A DNA stretch of 53,468 bases from an uncultured Acidobacteriota bacterium (GCA_937867335.1 CALMKX010000376.1:1-53468), one strand, 5' to 3'; counted from the first letter of the stretch, positions 40,031 through 48,989 are shown. Made by a program: numbers and translations. The notes: generated by a model from the sequence alone, not told the origin.

Positions 40031-41449
40031 TCAGCGCAAAGTGGTCAAGTGGAGAGCCAGGCCGGAGGCCTTGGCGTGCTTCTTGTCGGCCGCACGATCC
40101 TCGGGGTCGAGGATCTTCACTCTCGTGTCGACCTCTTCGACCTCGGAAAAGCCGTACTGCAAGAAGAGCTCGTAGTGCTCGCTGTAGAGCTCGAGCAGGT
40201 CCTGGTTGTACACCGCTGCGTCGTGCCCGGCGCTGAGGAGGCCGGCCAGGTTCTGGCTCGCTTCGGCGCCGAGCTCGAGGTCGTCGGCGAGATCGATCAC
40301 CTGGGAGCGCAGGTAGTTGCCCCAGGCCGCCGAGCCCAGCTCGGGTCGCAGGCCGGGGTCCACCCAATAGGTGCTGCCGCGGTCGATCACCTGTTGGTAG
40401 CGAGGCGTTGCGGGAGCGACTTCGGGGAGTGATTGAGCGGAGATCGCCGGTACCGCGTCCTCCACAGGAGCTGACGAGGCGGTACCGGCTGCGGCGGCCG
40501 GGGCTTCGCGGGCGACCTCGAAGTCGGCCGTGGCCGGGGCGAGCACCACCACCAGTGGCATGTCGTTGACCGTGACCACCACCGGGCCGTCGCCCAGGCC
40601 CTGCAGCTGGCTCAGCAGCTCGGCCACGGAGGTGGGTGCCGTCTCGCTTGGCAAGGCGACCTCGGCCGCCGAGGCCAGCTCGGGGCCGGCCATGGCCAGC
40701 GGCTCGGGTGGAGACGGTACGCCCACCACCTCGCCCAGCAGCTGGCCGTCTTGCTCCTTGAACCAGGCTGCGCTTTCGGCGCTGCCGCCCAGGTAGTAGG
40801 AGTCGAGGCCTTCAGCGTCGTGGGCAGCCCGCCATTCGTAGCCGTCGTTCTTGACTTCGCTGACTTGAGGAGACGCCGTCTCGAGGCTCGAGATCTCCAC
40901 GCGGTCCCTGCCGTTGACCAGCATCAGGGCCAGAGCCACCGCCACATCCAGGGCCGAGCCGGTCTGGCAGAAGAGCCGAGTGCCGTCGCTCAGCACGAAG
41001 TCGCTCTGGTCGGCGAAGCTCCACAGGTTGCCGTCGTTCTCCGCCACGGTGAGGCCGTAGCCGACGCGGGTGAAGGGGGTGTCGGAAGCGAGCTGGCCAG
41101 GGCTGTAGATGCTCCACAGGGAGTAGCCCTGGGCCACCACCACGAAGCCGCCGGCTGTCCGCACGCTGGCCTCGTCCCAGCCGGCGGGCTGGATCTCCAG
41201 CCCCTGGCCAGCCGGGGGACCGGCGAGAGCGGCCATGGGGTAGGGCAGCACGGCCAGCAGGCTTTCCTGGGGTAAAGCGCTGTCGAACAGGCTCTGCACC
41301 GAAGCCGGCAGGGAGCTGTCCAGCTCCGAGTAGAGGTTGCGCGCGGCTTCGGCAGCCTGCGCGTCGACTTCGACCCGGCCGAGATAGCCGAGGTCCAAGA
41401 TCTCAGTCGCCGGAGCGTCGTAGCTCGAGAGAGAAGGGTCGAGATCCAT
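40031..41449 (-). CDS. DUF1521/MIIC-like protein B, cleavage site lost
   Basis: 472 residues from ATG 41449, with AAGGAG upstream; the longer frame starts inside the predicted -10. It aligns with MIIC protein A across the DUF1521 region: GWDEASVRTAGGFVVVAQG, WSIYSPGQ, SDFVLSDGTRLFCQT, DRVEIS, DGYEWRAAHD, LDSYYLGG, YWVDPGLRPELG. Where protein A has HGDPHV, this copy has GYGLTV (codons at about 41048-41059), so the Asp-Pro bond cut in MIIC proteins is absent. A roughly 100-residue Ala/Pro/Glu-rich insert lies between the two conserved halves. Probably a non-cleaving paralogue; no signal peptide is present. It is followed by TPR protein B. Confidence 0.8.
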   Translation of the reverse strand: MDLDPSLSSYDAPATEILDLGYLGRVEVDAQAAEAARNLYSELDSSLPASVQSLFDSALPQESLLAVLPYPMAALAGPPAGQGLEIQPAGWDEASVRTAGGFVVVAQGYSLWSIYSPGQLASDTPFTRVGYGLTVAENDGNLWSFADQSDFVLSDGTRLFCQTGSALDVAVALALMLVNGRDRVEISSLETASPQVSEVKNDGYEWRAAHDAEGLDSYYLGGSAESAAWFKEQDGQLLGEVVGVPSPPEPLAMAGPELASAAEVALPSETAPTSVAELLSQLQGLGDGPVVVTVNDMPLVVVLAPATADFEVAREAPAAAAGTASSAPVEDAVPAISAQSLPEVAPATPRYQQVIDRGSTYWVDPGLRPELGSAAWGNYLRSQVIDLADDLELGAEASQNLAGLLSAGHDAAVYNQDLLELYSEHYELFLQYGFSEVEEVDTRVKILDPEDRAADKKHAKASGLALHLTTLR

Positions 41450-41495
41450 GACGCATGCTCCTTCTTCAAACGGAGGCGTTGTTGGAGCCGCCTCC

Positions 41496-41525
41496 ATTTT
41501 GCGCCAAGAAATCTAAACTTGTCAA
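41496..41525 (-). promoter_or_regulatory. Promoter of MIIC cassette B
   Basis: TTGACA (41520-41525, minus strand) and CAAAAT (41496-41501), 18 bases apart. The -35 is perfect and the -10 matches four of six. An inverted repeat GGAGGCG/CGCCTCC at 41472-41478 and 41489-41495 overlaps the expected start of transcription and could be an operator. Confidence 0.6.
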
Positions 41526-41543
41526 TAAGCTGATTGTTTGGGG

Positions 41544-42128
41544 CTAGTGGGTCGCCCTCTGGACTTCGAGGCGCAGCCCTTCGACCAGAGCGACGGCACG
41601 ATGGGTGGCCGGGTCATTGGCTTCGGGATCGAGCTCGATGGCAGCCTCGAGATCCTCCACGGCTTCGGCGATCTGGCCGCGGAGCAGTCGCACTTCGCCA
41701 CGGCTGGTATGGGCCGCCACGGAGTAAGGGTTGATCGCCAGAGAGCGAGAGAGGTGCTGCTCGGCGTCGTCCAGGCGGCGTTCCTTGTGGGCGATCCAGC
41801 CGAGGGCGAGCTGGAAGTAGGCGTCGTAGGGGTCGAGCAGGGCGAGGCCTCGGAAGATCCGCAGGGCCTCCTCGTGCTGGCCGGCCTGGAGGTAGCCATA
41901 GCCGAGCTCGGCGAGTTCGTACTGGGCCCTCTTGTTGATGCCTTCAAGCTCACCCAGGGTGATGCGGCCGAGCACGAAGTCGCGCATGCGCCGGGGGTCG
42001 TAGGCCACGATCCTGGCCCCTGCCCGCTCGGCGGCTTCGAGATCCTCGGAGGGAGGGACCACGGCCTCCGGCGCCGGCTCGTTCGAGTCGGCGGGACCGT
42101 TCGTCGGGCTGAGGCGCCAGCTGGCCAT
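41544..42128 (-). CDS. TPR protein A, SycD/LcrH-like chaperone candidate
   Basis: 194 residues after AAGGAG. Same architecture as TPR protein B: RDFVLGRITLGELEGI, then three TPRs including IFRGLALLDPYDAYFQLALG and LSRSLAINPYS. Class II type III secretion chaperones are three-TPR proteins of similar length that bind translocator or effector N-termini. It lies 24 bases after MIIC protein A, in the order expected for an effector and its chaperone. No secretion genes are in the window, so the role remains a hypothesis. Confidence 0.75.
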   Translation of the reverse strand: MASWRLSPTNGPADSNEPAPEAVVPPSEDLEAAERAGARIVAYDPRRMRDFVLGRITLGELEGINKRAQYELAELGYGYLQAGQHEEALRIFRGLALLDPYDAYFQLALGWIAHKERRLDDAEQHLSRSLAINPYSVAAHTSRGEVRLLRGQIAEAVEDLEAAIELDPEANDPATHRAVALVEGLRLEVQRATH

Positions 42129-42152
42129 GGTCCACTCCTTGACGAGGAAGCT

Positions 42153-43298
42153 CTAGGCGTTGATCGACAGAGCCGCGTACTGGAAGCTGAAGTTGAAGAG
42201 GTTGATCTTGCGCGCTTCGTCCCGCAGGTCCGACAGAGCCTTCTGGCCGTCGTTCGAGACGGCGCTCGCGAAGCCAGAGAACATGTCGGCCGGGAGGAAG
42301 CTCTGGAAGATCTTGGCGAACATCCCGCGCAGCTCGTTGATCGAGTGATCGAGGTGCACCTTGCCGGCGATGCTCTGAGCCCAATCCGCCGGCACCCCGA
42401 TGTCATCGAGGACGTCGATGAACCGGGAGCGCATCTCGTTGCCCCAGGCCTCGGTGCCGATTTCCGGCTGAAGCTTGGGGTCCACCCAGTACTGCTTGTT
42501 GCCGTCGGTGATCTGCTCGTAGCGATGGGTGTTGTTGTCGAAACGAGCGCCTGTCACCTCGCCCTGCGACATCCCGTCGGAACCGACCTTGAACCAGGAA
42601 ACCTTGTCATTGCCGTTGCCGCCGAGGTAGTAGGAATCGAGGTGCTGCTGGTTGTGGGCGGCACGCCACTCGTAACCGTCGCGAGTGACCTCTCCCACCT
42701 GGGGATGGCCGTTGACGCCCGAGATCTCGACCCGATCGGCACCATTGGTGATGGTGAGGCCGGTTGTCACCGACTGGCCCGTCTCCGAGCTGGTGTTGCA
42801 GAAGATCCGGGTGCCGTCGGGGAGGACGAAGTCGCTGTCCTTGGTGAAGTCCCAGCGAGTTCCATCCTTCTCGGAGACGTGCGGATCGCCATGAACACGA
42901 GTCATCGGGGTGTCGCCGCACTTCTGCCCGGGCGCGTAAATCGACCAGTTGCAGCTGCCTTCGGCGACGATCACGTAGCCACCAGCCGTCTTGACAGCTC
43001 CCGGCGGCCAGCCCTCGGGGCTGGTCTCGAGACCCTTGCCAGCCGGGGCCGACGAGAACATCGGATCCGGAGCCGGCAAAGTGTTGAGGTCGGGATCGCA
43101 CGAGCAGCCGCAGCCGTGGTGGAAGACGTTCTGTCCACCTCGCTCGAACAGCCCGTCGATGCCCTTGAGGAAGCTGAGCGCCATTGCCGTGGCGGCGGTG
43201 TCGACCAAGACCTTGCCCAGAGAGCCGAGATCCAGAGCCTGGGCGCCCGAGTTGTTGCTCGAGCTGTTGTAACTCAAGCTCGTTAGGGAAATCGACAT
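42153..43298 (-). CDS. DUF1521/MIIC self-cleaving protein A (NopE-like domain)
   Basis: 381 residues from ATG 43298, with AAGGAG upstream and no signal peptide (start MSISLTSLSYN is Ser-rich, as in many type III substrates). The domain at about 125-290 matches DUF1521: GWPPGAVKTAGGYVIVAEG, WSIYAPGQ, TRVHGDPHVSEKDG, DSDFVLPDGTRIFCNT, DGYEWRAAH. The GDPH site (codons at 42879-42890) is where metal-ion-inducible autocatalytic cleavage cuts between Asp and Pro in Bradyrhizobium NopE1. A HHGCGCSCDPD Cys-rich stretch precedes the domain. The C-terminal third (YWVDPKLQPEIG onward) is helical. Encoded with a TPR protein. Confidence 0.85.
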   Translation of the reverse strand: MSISLTSLSYNSSSNNSGAQALDLGSLGKVLVDTAATAMALSFLKGIDGLFERGGQNVFHHGCGCSCDPDLNTLPAPDPMFSSAPAGKGLETSPEGWPPGAVKTAGGYVIVAEGSCNWSIYAPGQKCGDTPMTRVHGDPHVSEKDGTRWDFTKDSDFVLPDGTRIFCNTSSETGQSVTTGLTITNGADRVEISGVNGHPQVGEVTRDGYEWRAAHNQQHLDSYYLGGNGNDKVSWFKVGSDGMSQGEVTGARFDNNTHRYEQITDGNKQYWVDPKLQPEIGTEAWGNEMRSRFIDVLDDIGVPADWAQSIAGKVHLDHSINELRGMFAKIFQSFLPADMFSGFASAVSNDGQKALSDLRDEARKINLFNFSFQYAALSINA

Positions 43299-43345
43299 GA
43301 CACGACTCTCCTTTCCAGAGAACGTACTTCCGGAGCCCAGGACAA

Positions 43346-43373
43346 TGTATATCAGCTGATAGCCACATGTCAA
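43346..43373 (-). promoter_or_regulatory. Promoter of MIIC cassette A
   Basis: TTGACA (43368-43373, minus strand) and TATACA (43346-43351), 16 bases apart, in an A+T-rich patch 48 bases before the MIIC protein A start. The hexamer set and spacing resemble those of cassette B and of the 50764-51558 gene. Confidence 0.7.
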
Positions 43374-43440
43374 TAATATGGACGCAGACCCTGCCGAGGT
43401 GGGGGCAGCCCCCGTACCTACCCGACCTTGCCGTGGCTCG

Positions 43441-43923
43441 TTACTGGTAGAGCTGCCCCTGGTGGCGCAGCCAGCCTCCGGTGTGGTGGCTGTCGGGGGC
43501 GTGGTGGGTCCAGTGCACCAGGGGGCCGTGGTCGTTCCACTCGAGCTGGCCGCGGAACTCGACTTCGTCTCCCTCGGCCACGGGCACCCGCGGGGCGAGG
43601 TCGAGGTTGTGGGCCACGAGCAGGGATTGGCCGTCCTCCAGGCGGAGCAGGAAGCGCTGGTGCCGCGAGCCCTGATTGTCGTCGGGCAGAAGGCGCGTCA
43701 CCTCGCCGCTGCCCTCCACCCAGACGTCTCGCAGGTGCCCGGCGAGCGCCCGGGAAAGCTCGGTCGAGATCGCGCTGGCGTTCTCCGAGCGCCGCCCTCC
43801 CGCCACGGGGCGAACCCAGGTGCGGTAGGTGCCGTAGCCCAGGGCGAGCAACACTGCGACGACGGCGAGCAGAGGAGAGCGCTTGCGTGGGCGAGCGAGG
43901 CGAGGCGGGCGTCCGGCGGCCAT
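43441..43923 (-). CDS. DUF3465 protein with N-terminal membrane anchor
   Basis: 160 residues from ATG 43923. A basic start (ARPRKRSP) leads to one hydrophobic helix (LLAVVAVLLALGYG), so it is anchored facing the periplasm. HQRFLLRLEDGQSLLVAHNLDLAPRVPVAEGDEVEFRGQLEWNDHGPLVHWTHHAP and GGWLRHQGQLY are the DUF3465 signature, a small OB-like fold. Function unknown. Longer upstream frames are antisense to the next gene and unsupported. Divergent from the lipoprotein gene at 44062. Confidence 0.85.
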   Translation of the reverse strand: MAAGRPPRLARPRKRSPLLAVVAVLLALGYGTYRTWVRPVAGGRRSENASAISTELSRALAGHLRDVWVEGSGEVTRLLPDDNQGSRHQRFLLRLEDGQSLLVAHNLDLAPRVPVAEGDEVEFRGQLEWNDHGPLVHWTHHAPDSHHTGGWLRHQGQLYQ

Positions 43924-44061
43924 TGCGGCTAGCCTAGCAGGTCTCCCGGGCCGGGATCCTGGTCGGGACGCCGCGGCCGGTTCCCTTCTCGGCGCCTCCG
44001 GTGTCGAACCGGCCGGCGAACAAGAGCAGTTGGATACAATCCTCGAGGAGCCCATTCGAGC

Positions 44062-44682
44062 ATGAGCCTGAACCGAGCTTTCTCCGCCCTGACGCTGATC
44101 GTCGCCGGCTTCGCCACCGCCTGCGCCCCCACTTCGAACGGCAAATGGTCGCCAGGCGCGGGCGCCCCCGCTGAGCTCGAGGTTTGCCGGCTGATGAGCC
44201 AGGCGGAAGCCGAGCGAGCCGTGGACCATCCCCTCGCCAAAATGACCAGCCTGCTCACCGACGAGCTGGGCCGGGACCCGGGCAAATGCACTTTCGGAAC
44301 TCCCCAGGGCGAAGAGCCCCACGGCGTGGTGTCCCTCGAGGTCCGCGAATACCCGTCGGCCGAGGAGGCCCGCCGGGCCCAGGACGGCACCGAGGGTCCG
44401 CTCGGCCGGATCAGCGGCAGCCCAGCGCGCAAAGTCGACAACTTGGCGGAGTCGGCCTATTGGGTGGGCGGGCTGATCAACCAGCTGCACGTGCTCCACG
44501 GCAGCTTCCGGTTGATCGTCACCGTCGAAGTGGGGCTCGAGGTGAACCGGCCGGATTCCGCCGAGCGCCTGGCCCGGCAAGCTCTGGGCCGCCTGGAGGG
44601 CGCTCTCGCCGAGGAGCGCGACCGCCAGGCCGCGGCCGAGCGGGCCAAGGCCGCGCGCAAGCCCGGTCCGGTCGGCTCCTAG
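44062..44682 (+). CDS. Lipoprotein of unknown function
   Basis: 206 residues. LIVAGFATACAP is a lipobox-like signal with Cys 21. The mature protein has conserved-looking Cys in LEVCRLMS and GKCTFGTP and a charged, helical C-terminus ending in Lys/Arg. ATG 44062 follows GAGGAG. It resembles DUF3558-like lipoproteins weakly. Single gene, with no partner visible. Confidence 0.65.
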   Translation: MSLNRAFSALTLIVAGFATACAPTSNGKWSPGAGAPAELEVCRLMSQAEAERAVDHPLAKMTSLLTDELGRDPGKCTFGTPQGEEPHGVVSLEVREYPSAEEARRAQDGTEGPLGRISGSPARKVDNLAESAYWVGGLINQLHVLHGSFRLIVTVEVGLEVNRPDSAERLARQALGRLEGALAEERDRQAAAERAKAARKPGPVGS

Positions 44683-44757
44683 CCGCTCGCGGTCCTCTCC
44701 AGGGCAGCTCAATCTGGAATTTATAGCACTTCGGCAATAGAATGGTCTCCCAGGACC

Positions 44758-45771
44758 ATGCGCTTCTCCTCTCGCCTCTTCCCGCAACCGAGCCAGCTCC
44801 TCGCTGCAGCCGCCGTCGTACTCGGCGCCTGTTCGGCCCTGGGCTCGCCGCCGTCTCAGCCCCAGGCTTCGGCGCCGGCCGTGGAGGCCCCGGTGCGAGA
44901 GCTCGCTCGCGGCAAGGGCATCCTTGCCGTGACCTGTGCCGGCGACGGAGCGATGGCCTGGGTGGGGCGCACGGATGGTTCCGTCTCGGCGGTCGAGGTC
45001 GCAACGGGGAAGCTGCTCTGGCGCCAGGACCTCGCTCCCGGCGGGCTCCTGGCGGTGGCGGCGGTACCGGGTGGGCGGCTCCTTGCCGGGAGCTCGGAGG
45101 CTCTCTGGCTGCTCGAGGCCGGCAGCGGCACAGTGGTACGCCAGCTTCGCCGGCCGGATCTCGATCTCGCCGCGCTGGCGATCTCTCCGCGAGGCGATTG
45201 GGCCGCCCTGGCAGGCCGGAGCGGCGAGCTGCTGCGCTGGGATCTCCAGGGCTCGGAGCCGCCCAGACGCCTCCTGCGCGCCGAATTTCCCCTGCTGGCG
45301 GTCTACCTTGCGCCGCCCGGAGAGCGCCTGCTGGCCATTTCGGCCGATGGGCGGGGCCGAGTGTTGGGAGCCGAGGATGGCCGAGTGGAAGCCGAGTTCG
45401 GCCTGCCGAGCAGCAACGAGGCGGTGACCGCCCTCTCGCCGGAGGGGGCGCAGCTGCTGATGAGCGGCGGCCGCCTGCCCACTCTCTGCCTCTATTCGCT
45501 GCCGAGCGGCAAGGAAAGCTCCTGTCTCGCCGCGGAGGAGCCGGTGTGGACGGCCTCCGCCGCCTTCGAGCCCGGAGGCCGCCGGGTGGTCTGGGCGGAT
45601 CCGGAAGGCCGCCTCCACCGCTGGGACCTCGCCGGCGGCCGGCCCCTGCCGGCGATCTCCACGCCGGCGGCTGCCTCGAGCCTGGCGTTCTGCTCCGGCT
45701 CGGGCGGGGCATCGATTTTGCTCGCCGGCGGGGAGGACGGGACCTTGCTGGCCTGGGCTCTCCCCGATTGA
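44758..45771 (+). CDS. Secreted WD40-like beta-propeller lipoprotein
   Basis: 337 residues. LLAAAAVVLGACSA gives a lipobox. The mature part has repeated four-strand blades (MAWVGRTDGSVSAVEVATGKLLW, WAALAGRSGELLRWDL, VVWADPEGRLHRWDLAGG, LLAGGEDGTLLAWALPD) typical of WD40/PQQ-like propellers. Such proteins are protein-interaction scaffolds, and no catalytic residues are apparent. The start ATG 44758 has AGGA four bases upstream. Confidence 0.78.
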   Translation: MRFSSRLFPQPSQLLAAAAVVLGACSALGSPPSQPQASAPAVEAPVRELARGKGILAVTCAGDGAMAWVGRTDGSVSAVEVATGKLLWRQDLAPGGLLAVAAVPGGRLLAGSSEALWLLEAGSGTVVRQLRRPDLDLAALAISPRGDWAALAGRSGELLRWDLQGSEPPRRLLRAEFPLLAVYLAPPGERLLAISADGRGRVLGAEDGRVEAEFGLPSSNEAVTALSPEGAQLLMSGGRLPTLCLYSLPSGKESSCLAAEEPVWTASAAFEPGGRRVVWADPEGRLHRWDLAGGRPLPAISTPAAASSLAFCSGSGGASILLAGGEDGTLLAWALPD

Positions 45772-45865
45772 GCCGGCCGCGATCGGCTTGAAGTAGAGTG
45801 CGCCTCCGACAGGCCCCCGTCCTCAGCCGGCCTGGCCACTCTCGAGCCACTCATAGGAGGAATCC

Positions 45866-46372
45866 ATGAAGCGTCGCCTCGCCGCCCTTTCGCTCGCCCT
45901 TCTCGTCTCGAGCCCGCTCCTGGCTCAGGGCACTGAAGACGCCCAGGGGGCGGCCCTGGCCAAGGAGCGCTGGGCCAAGGTTCGCAAGCTGATGGTTCTG
46001 TGCGGCGCCGACCAGCTGCCGACCCGCATCGCCGACAGCGTGGTGACGCAATTCCGCGGCTACCACAAGGATCTCCCCGAAGAGCTCTTCACCCGTTTCC
46101 GGGCGCAGCTGGACCTCGAAGAGATGATGAACCGCATCCAGGCGGTGTACGACAAGAACTTCACCGACGAAGAGCTCGACGGCCTGATCGCCTTCTACTC
46201 GACGCCGGTCGGCCAGAGCGTCCTGCACAAGCAGACCGCGATCGCCGAGCAGACCTCCGCCACCAGCGGCGAGTGGGGCGAGAAGATCGGCCAGCAGCTG
46301 ATCGCCGAGATCACCCGCGCACGAACCGAGAAGAAGGCCGCGCCGCCCGCAAGCCCTCCGCCGGCACCCTGA
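45866..46372 (+). CDS. Periplasmic DUF2059 protein
   Basis: 168 residues after AGGAGG, with a signal peptide (ALSLALLVSSPLLAQG). FTDEELDGLIAFYSTPVGQSVLHKQ is the DUF2059 signature. The C-terminus is Lys/Pro-rich. DUF2059 proteins are small exported helical proteins of unknown function. It precedes the ADOP permease by 101 bases, in which I see no terminator. Confidence 0.88.
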   Translation: MKRRLAALSLALLVSSPLLAQGTEDAQGAALAKERWAKVRKLMVLCGADQLPTRIADSVVTQFRGYHKDLPEELFTRFRAQLDLEEMMNRIQAVYDKNFTDEELDGLIAFYSTPVGQSVLHKQTAIAEQTSATSGEWGEKIGQQLIAEITRARTEKKAAPPASPPPAP

Positions 46373-46473
46373 GACCCCCCGCCGGCCGCCACCCCCAAAC
46401 CCGGCGAGGGACCCTGCGTATAGGGTGAAAAGCTCCGGTCTGAAAGTCCGGATTTCCACCTGGAGGGCCCGCC

Positions 46474-48987
46474 GTGGCAGCCAGCCGTCTTCTGGCAAGC
46501 ATTCAGCAGGATCTCGTCTATGGTGCCAGGGCGCTCGCCAAGAGCCCGGGCTTCACGCTGGTGGCCGCGCTTTCGCTGGCGCTCGGCATCGGCGCCAACA
46601 CGGCCATCTTCAGCCTGATCTCTTCCCTGATGCTGCGGCCCCTGCCGGTGGCGGATCCGCACGCCCTGGTGGCGGTGGGCAACCCCTCGCGTGTAGGTGG
46701 GTTGTCCCAGGGCTCGGTGAGGAGCGATCTGTTCTCCTACCCGATGTACCGCGAGCTCCGAGACCAGGCGAAGAGCGTGAGCAGCCTCTTCGCCTCCGGC
46801 CGGTCGGGTCGCCTGGTGGCGGAGGCTCCGGGCCTCGGCAGCGGCGCCTTCAACCCCCGGGGCCGGCTGGTTTCCGGCAACTATTTCTCGGTGCTCGGCG
46901 TCGAAGCCCGGATGGGGCGCACTTTCGGCCCGGACGACGAAAAGACCCCTGGCGGCTCGCCCTACGTGGTGCTCAGCCATAGCTGCTGGCAGCGCCGGTT
47001 CGCCGGCGATCCGAACATCTTGGGCCGCAAGCTCACGCTCAACGGAGCCTCCTTCACCGTGGTGGGTGTGGCGCGGGAAGGCTTCACGGGCGAAATCGTG
47101 GGCACGCCCACGGAGATCTGGATCCCGCTTTCGATGCAGGCGGAGGTCCAGCGTGGCCGCCCGAGCCTCGAGAACTGGGAGATCAACTGGCTGCTGCTGA
47201 TGGGCCGACTCGCTCCCGGCAGCACTCTCGAGTCCGCCCGCACCGAGCTCGACGGCCTCTACCACCGCACGGTGAAGAGCCTGGTGCAACGCACCGGAAA
47301 CCCGGACCTGGTCGGGAGCGGCTCGGCGCTGCCGGTGCCCGTCTCCTCCGGCGCCACGGGTTTCTCGTGGGTGCGGGCGGCGTTCTCCACCTCGCTGCTC
47401 ACCTTGATGGCGATGGTAGGCGTGGTGCTCCTGGTGGCCTGCGCCAACGTCGCCAACTTGCTGCTCGAGCGGGCGACCGGCCGGCGCAAGGAAGTTGGTG
47501 TGCGGCTCGCCCTGGGGGCTTCGAGGCAGCGGTTGGTGGCCCAGCTGCTCACCGAGAGCCTGCTGCTCTGCGTCCTCGGGGCGGTCCTGGGCCTGTTCTT
47601 TGCCTCTTGGGCGGCGGCCGCGCTGATCCAGGTCGCCGGCGGCGGTTCGACCATCGCTCTGGACGCCTCGGCCGACGGCCGAGTGCTCGCCTTCACCGCC
47701 GGCCTCGCATTCGCCACCGCGGCGCTCTTCGGCCTCGCGCCGGCCCTCTCGGCCACCCGGGTGCGCGTGGGCCAGGTGCTGCGGGAAAGCGGCCGCGGCA
47801 CGGTGGAGGGCCGCCACCGGGGCGGCAAGCTCCTGGTGGTGGGGCAGTTCGCGCTCTCGCTCCTGCTCCTGGTGGCGGCCGGGCTATTCGTGCGGACGCT
47901 GCGCAACCTGGAGCAGGTCGAGCTCGGCTACCCCGCCGACCGCTTGCTGATCGTCGCGCTCGATCCCCAGGCCGCCGGCCTCGAGAGCCAGGACGCGCAA
48001 CCCTTCCTCGACGACCTCTTCGAGCGACTGGGCAGTCTGCCGGGGGCGGCCGGCGCCACCGCATCGATCAACGGCCTGTTCAGCGGCACCGAGTCGAGCA
48101 CTACGGTGGAGTTCGAGGGCTACAAGCCGGCACAGGAGAAGGAAACGGAAGTTCTGTACGACGAAGTGGGGCCGAAGTACTTCCAGACCGTGGGCCTGCC
48201 CCTGCTCGCTGGACGGGACATCACCGCGGCGGATCGCAGGCCTGCCGGCCGGGTTGCGGTGATCAACCAGGCCCTGGCCCGCACCTACTTCCCCGGCGCC
48301 AACCCTGTGGGCCAGCACTTGACGGTGACCGGCGCCCACCCCATCACCTACGAGATCGTGGGCGTGGCCGCCGATGCTCGCGACCACAAACTGCGCGGGC
48401 CGGTCGAGCCGCGTTTCTACTACCCGATGCTCGCCGACGAAGGCTTTCCGGGCGCGCTCTACTTCGAGGTCGCCTCGGCTCATCCGGCGGCGCTGGTGCA
48501 GCCCGTACGCCAGGCTCTGAAGGACTACCGGGCCACGGTGCCCGTGGACAGCGTGACCACCCTCGAGGAGAACCTGGCCGAGGAGGTGAACGAGGAGCGG
48601 ATGATCGCCCGGCTGTCGGCGGCCTTCGGCGTGCTCGCCCTGGTGCTGGCCGGTGTGGGTCTCTACGGGGTGATCTCCTACTCGGTGGCTCGCCGCACCC
48701 AGGAATTGGGTTTGCGTCAGGCTCTGGGCGCGGCGCCTTCGGCCATTCTCTGGCTGGTGCTGCGCGAGACGCTGATCCTCGCCGTCGCCGGTGTGGCTCT
48801 CGGCGTGCCGGCGGCCCTGGCCGGCGGCCGGCTGATCGCCAGCCGCCTGGTGGGCCTCTCGGTGGGGGATCCCCTCACGTTGGTCCTGGCCACCCTGATG
48901 CTGCTCCTGGTGGCCCTCGCCGCCGGCACTTTGCCCGGAGCCCGGGCTACCCGGGTCGATCCGGTGCGGGCTCTCCAGGGGGACTAG
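46474..48987 (+). CDS. ADOP-family ABC permease (duplicated FtsX-type)
   Basis: 837 residues from GTG 46474, with GGAGG upstream. QQDLVYGARALAKSPGFTLVAALSLALGIGANTAIFSLI is the ADOP signature, followed by a large MacB-like periplasmic domain (VSGNYFSVLGVEARMGRTF). The FtsX core (VVLLVACANVANLLLERATGRRKEVGVRLALGASRQRL) occurs a second time near the C-terminus (ISYSVARRTQELGLRQALGAAPS), ending TRVDPVRALQGD. ADOP proteins are expanded in Acidobacteriota and lack a linked ATPase, as here. Substrate unknown. Confidence 0.93.
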   Translation: MAASRLLASIQQDLVYGARALAKSPGFTLVAALSLALGIGANTAIFSLISSLMLRPLPVADPHALVAVGNPSRVGGLSQGSVRSDLFSYPMYRELRDQAKSVSSLFASGRSGRLVAEAPGLGSGAFNPRGRLVSGNYFSVLGVEARMGRTFGPDDEKTPGGSPYVVLSHSCWQRRFAGDPNILGRKLTLNGASFTVVGVAREGFTGEIVGTPTEIWIPLSMQAEVQRGRPSLENWEINWLLLMGRLAPGSTLESARTELDGLYHRTVKSLVQRTGNPDLVGSGSALPVPVSSGATGFSWVRAAFSTSLLTLMAMVGVVLLVACANVANLLLERATGRRKEVGVRLALGASRQRLVAQLLTESLLLCVLGAVLGLFFASWAAAALIQVAGGGSTIALDASADGRVLAFTAGLAFATAALFGLAPALSATRVRVGQVLRESGRGTVEGRHRGGKLLVVGQFALSLLLLVAAGLFVRTLRNLEQVELGYPADRLLIVALDPQAAGLESQDAQPFLDDLFERLGSLPGAAGATASINGLFSGTESSTTVEFEGYKPAQEKETEVLYDEVGPKYFQTVGLPLLAGRDITAADRRPAGRVAVINQALARTYFPGANPVGQHLTVTGAHPITYEIVGVAADARDHKLRGPVEPRFYYPMLADEGFPGALYFEVASAHPAALVQPVRQALKDYRATVPVDSVTTLEENLAEEVNEERMIARLSAAFGVLALVLAGVGLYGVISYSVARRTQELGLRQALGAAPSAILWLVLRETLILAVAGVALGVPAALAGGRLIASRLVGLSVGDPLTLVLATLMLLLVALAAGTLPGARATRVDPVRALQGD

Positions 48988-48989
48988 CG

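Larger units (their letters stand above)
39406..43298. repeat. Tandem duplication of a two-gene MIIC/TPR cassette
   Basis: Two successive minus-strand units, each with promoter, DUF1521/MIIC-type protein and TPR protein: unit A at 41544-43298, unit B at 39406-41449. The TPR proteins share about three quarters of residues over their common core. The MIIC proteins align through TAGGFVVVAQG/TAGGYVIVAEG, DGYEWRAAH and YWVDPxLxPExG. Unit B has lost the GDPH site and gained a roughly 100-residue Ala/Pro-rich insert. Confidence 0.85.

Noticed and set aside
39406-43298. A complete type III secretion locus
   Set aside because: No inner-ring, ATPase, needle or translocator genes are present; only candidate substrates and chaperones are visible.
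44035-44040. TACAAT as promoter of the 44062 lipoprotein
   Set aside because: No -35 at the right spacing and the leader would be only about 15 bases, overlapping the ribosome-binding site.
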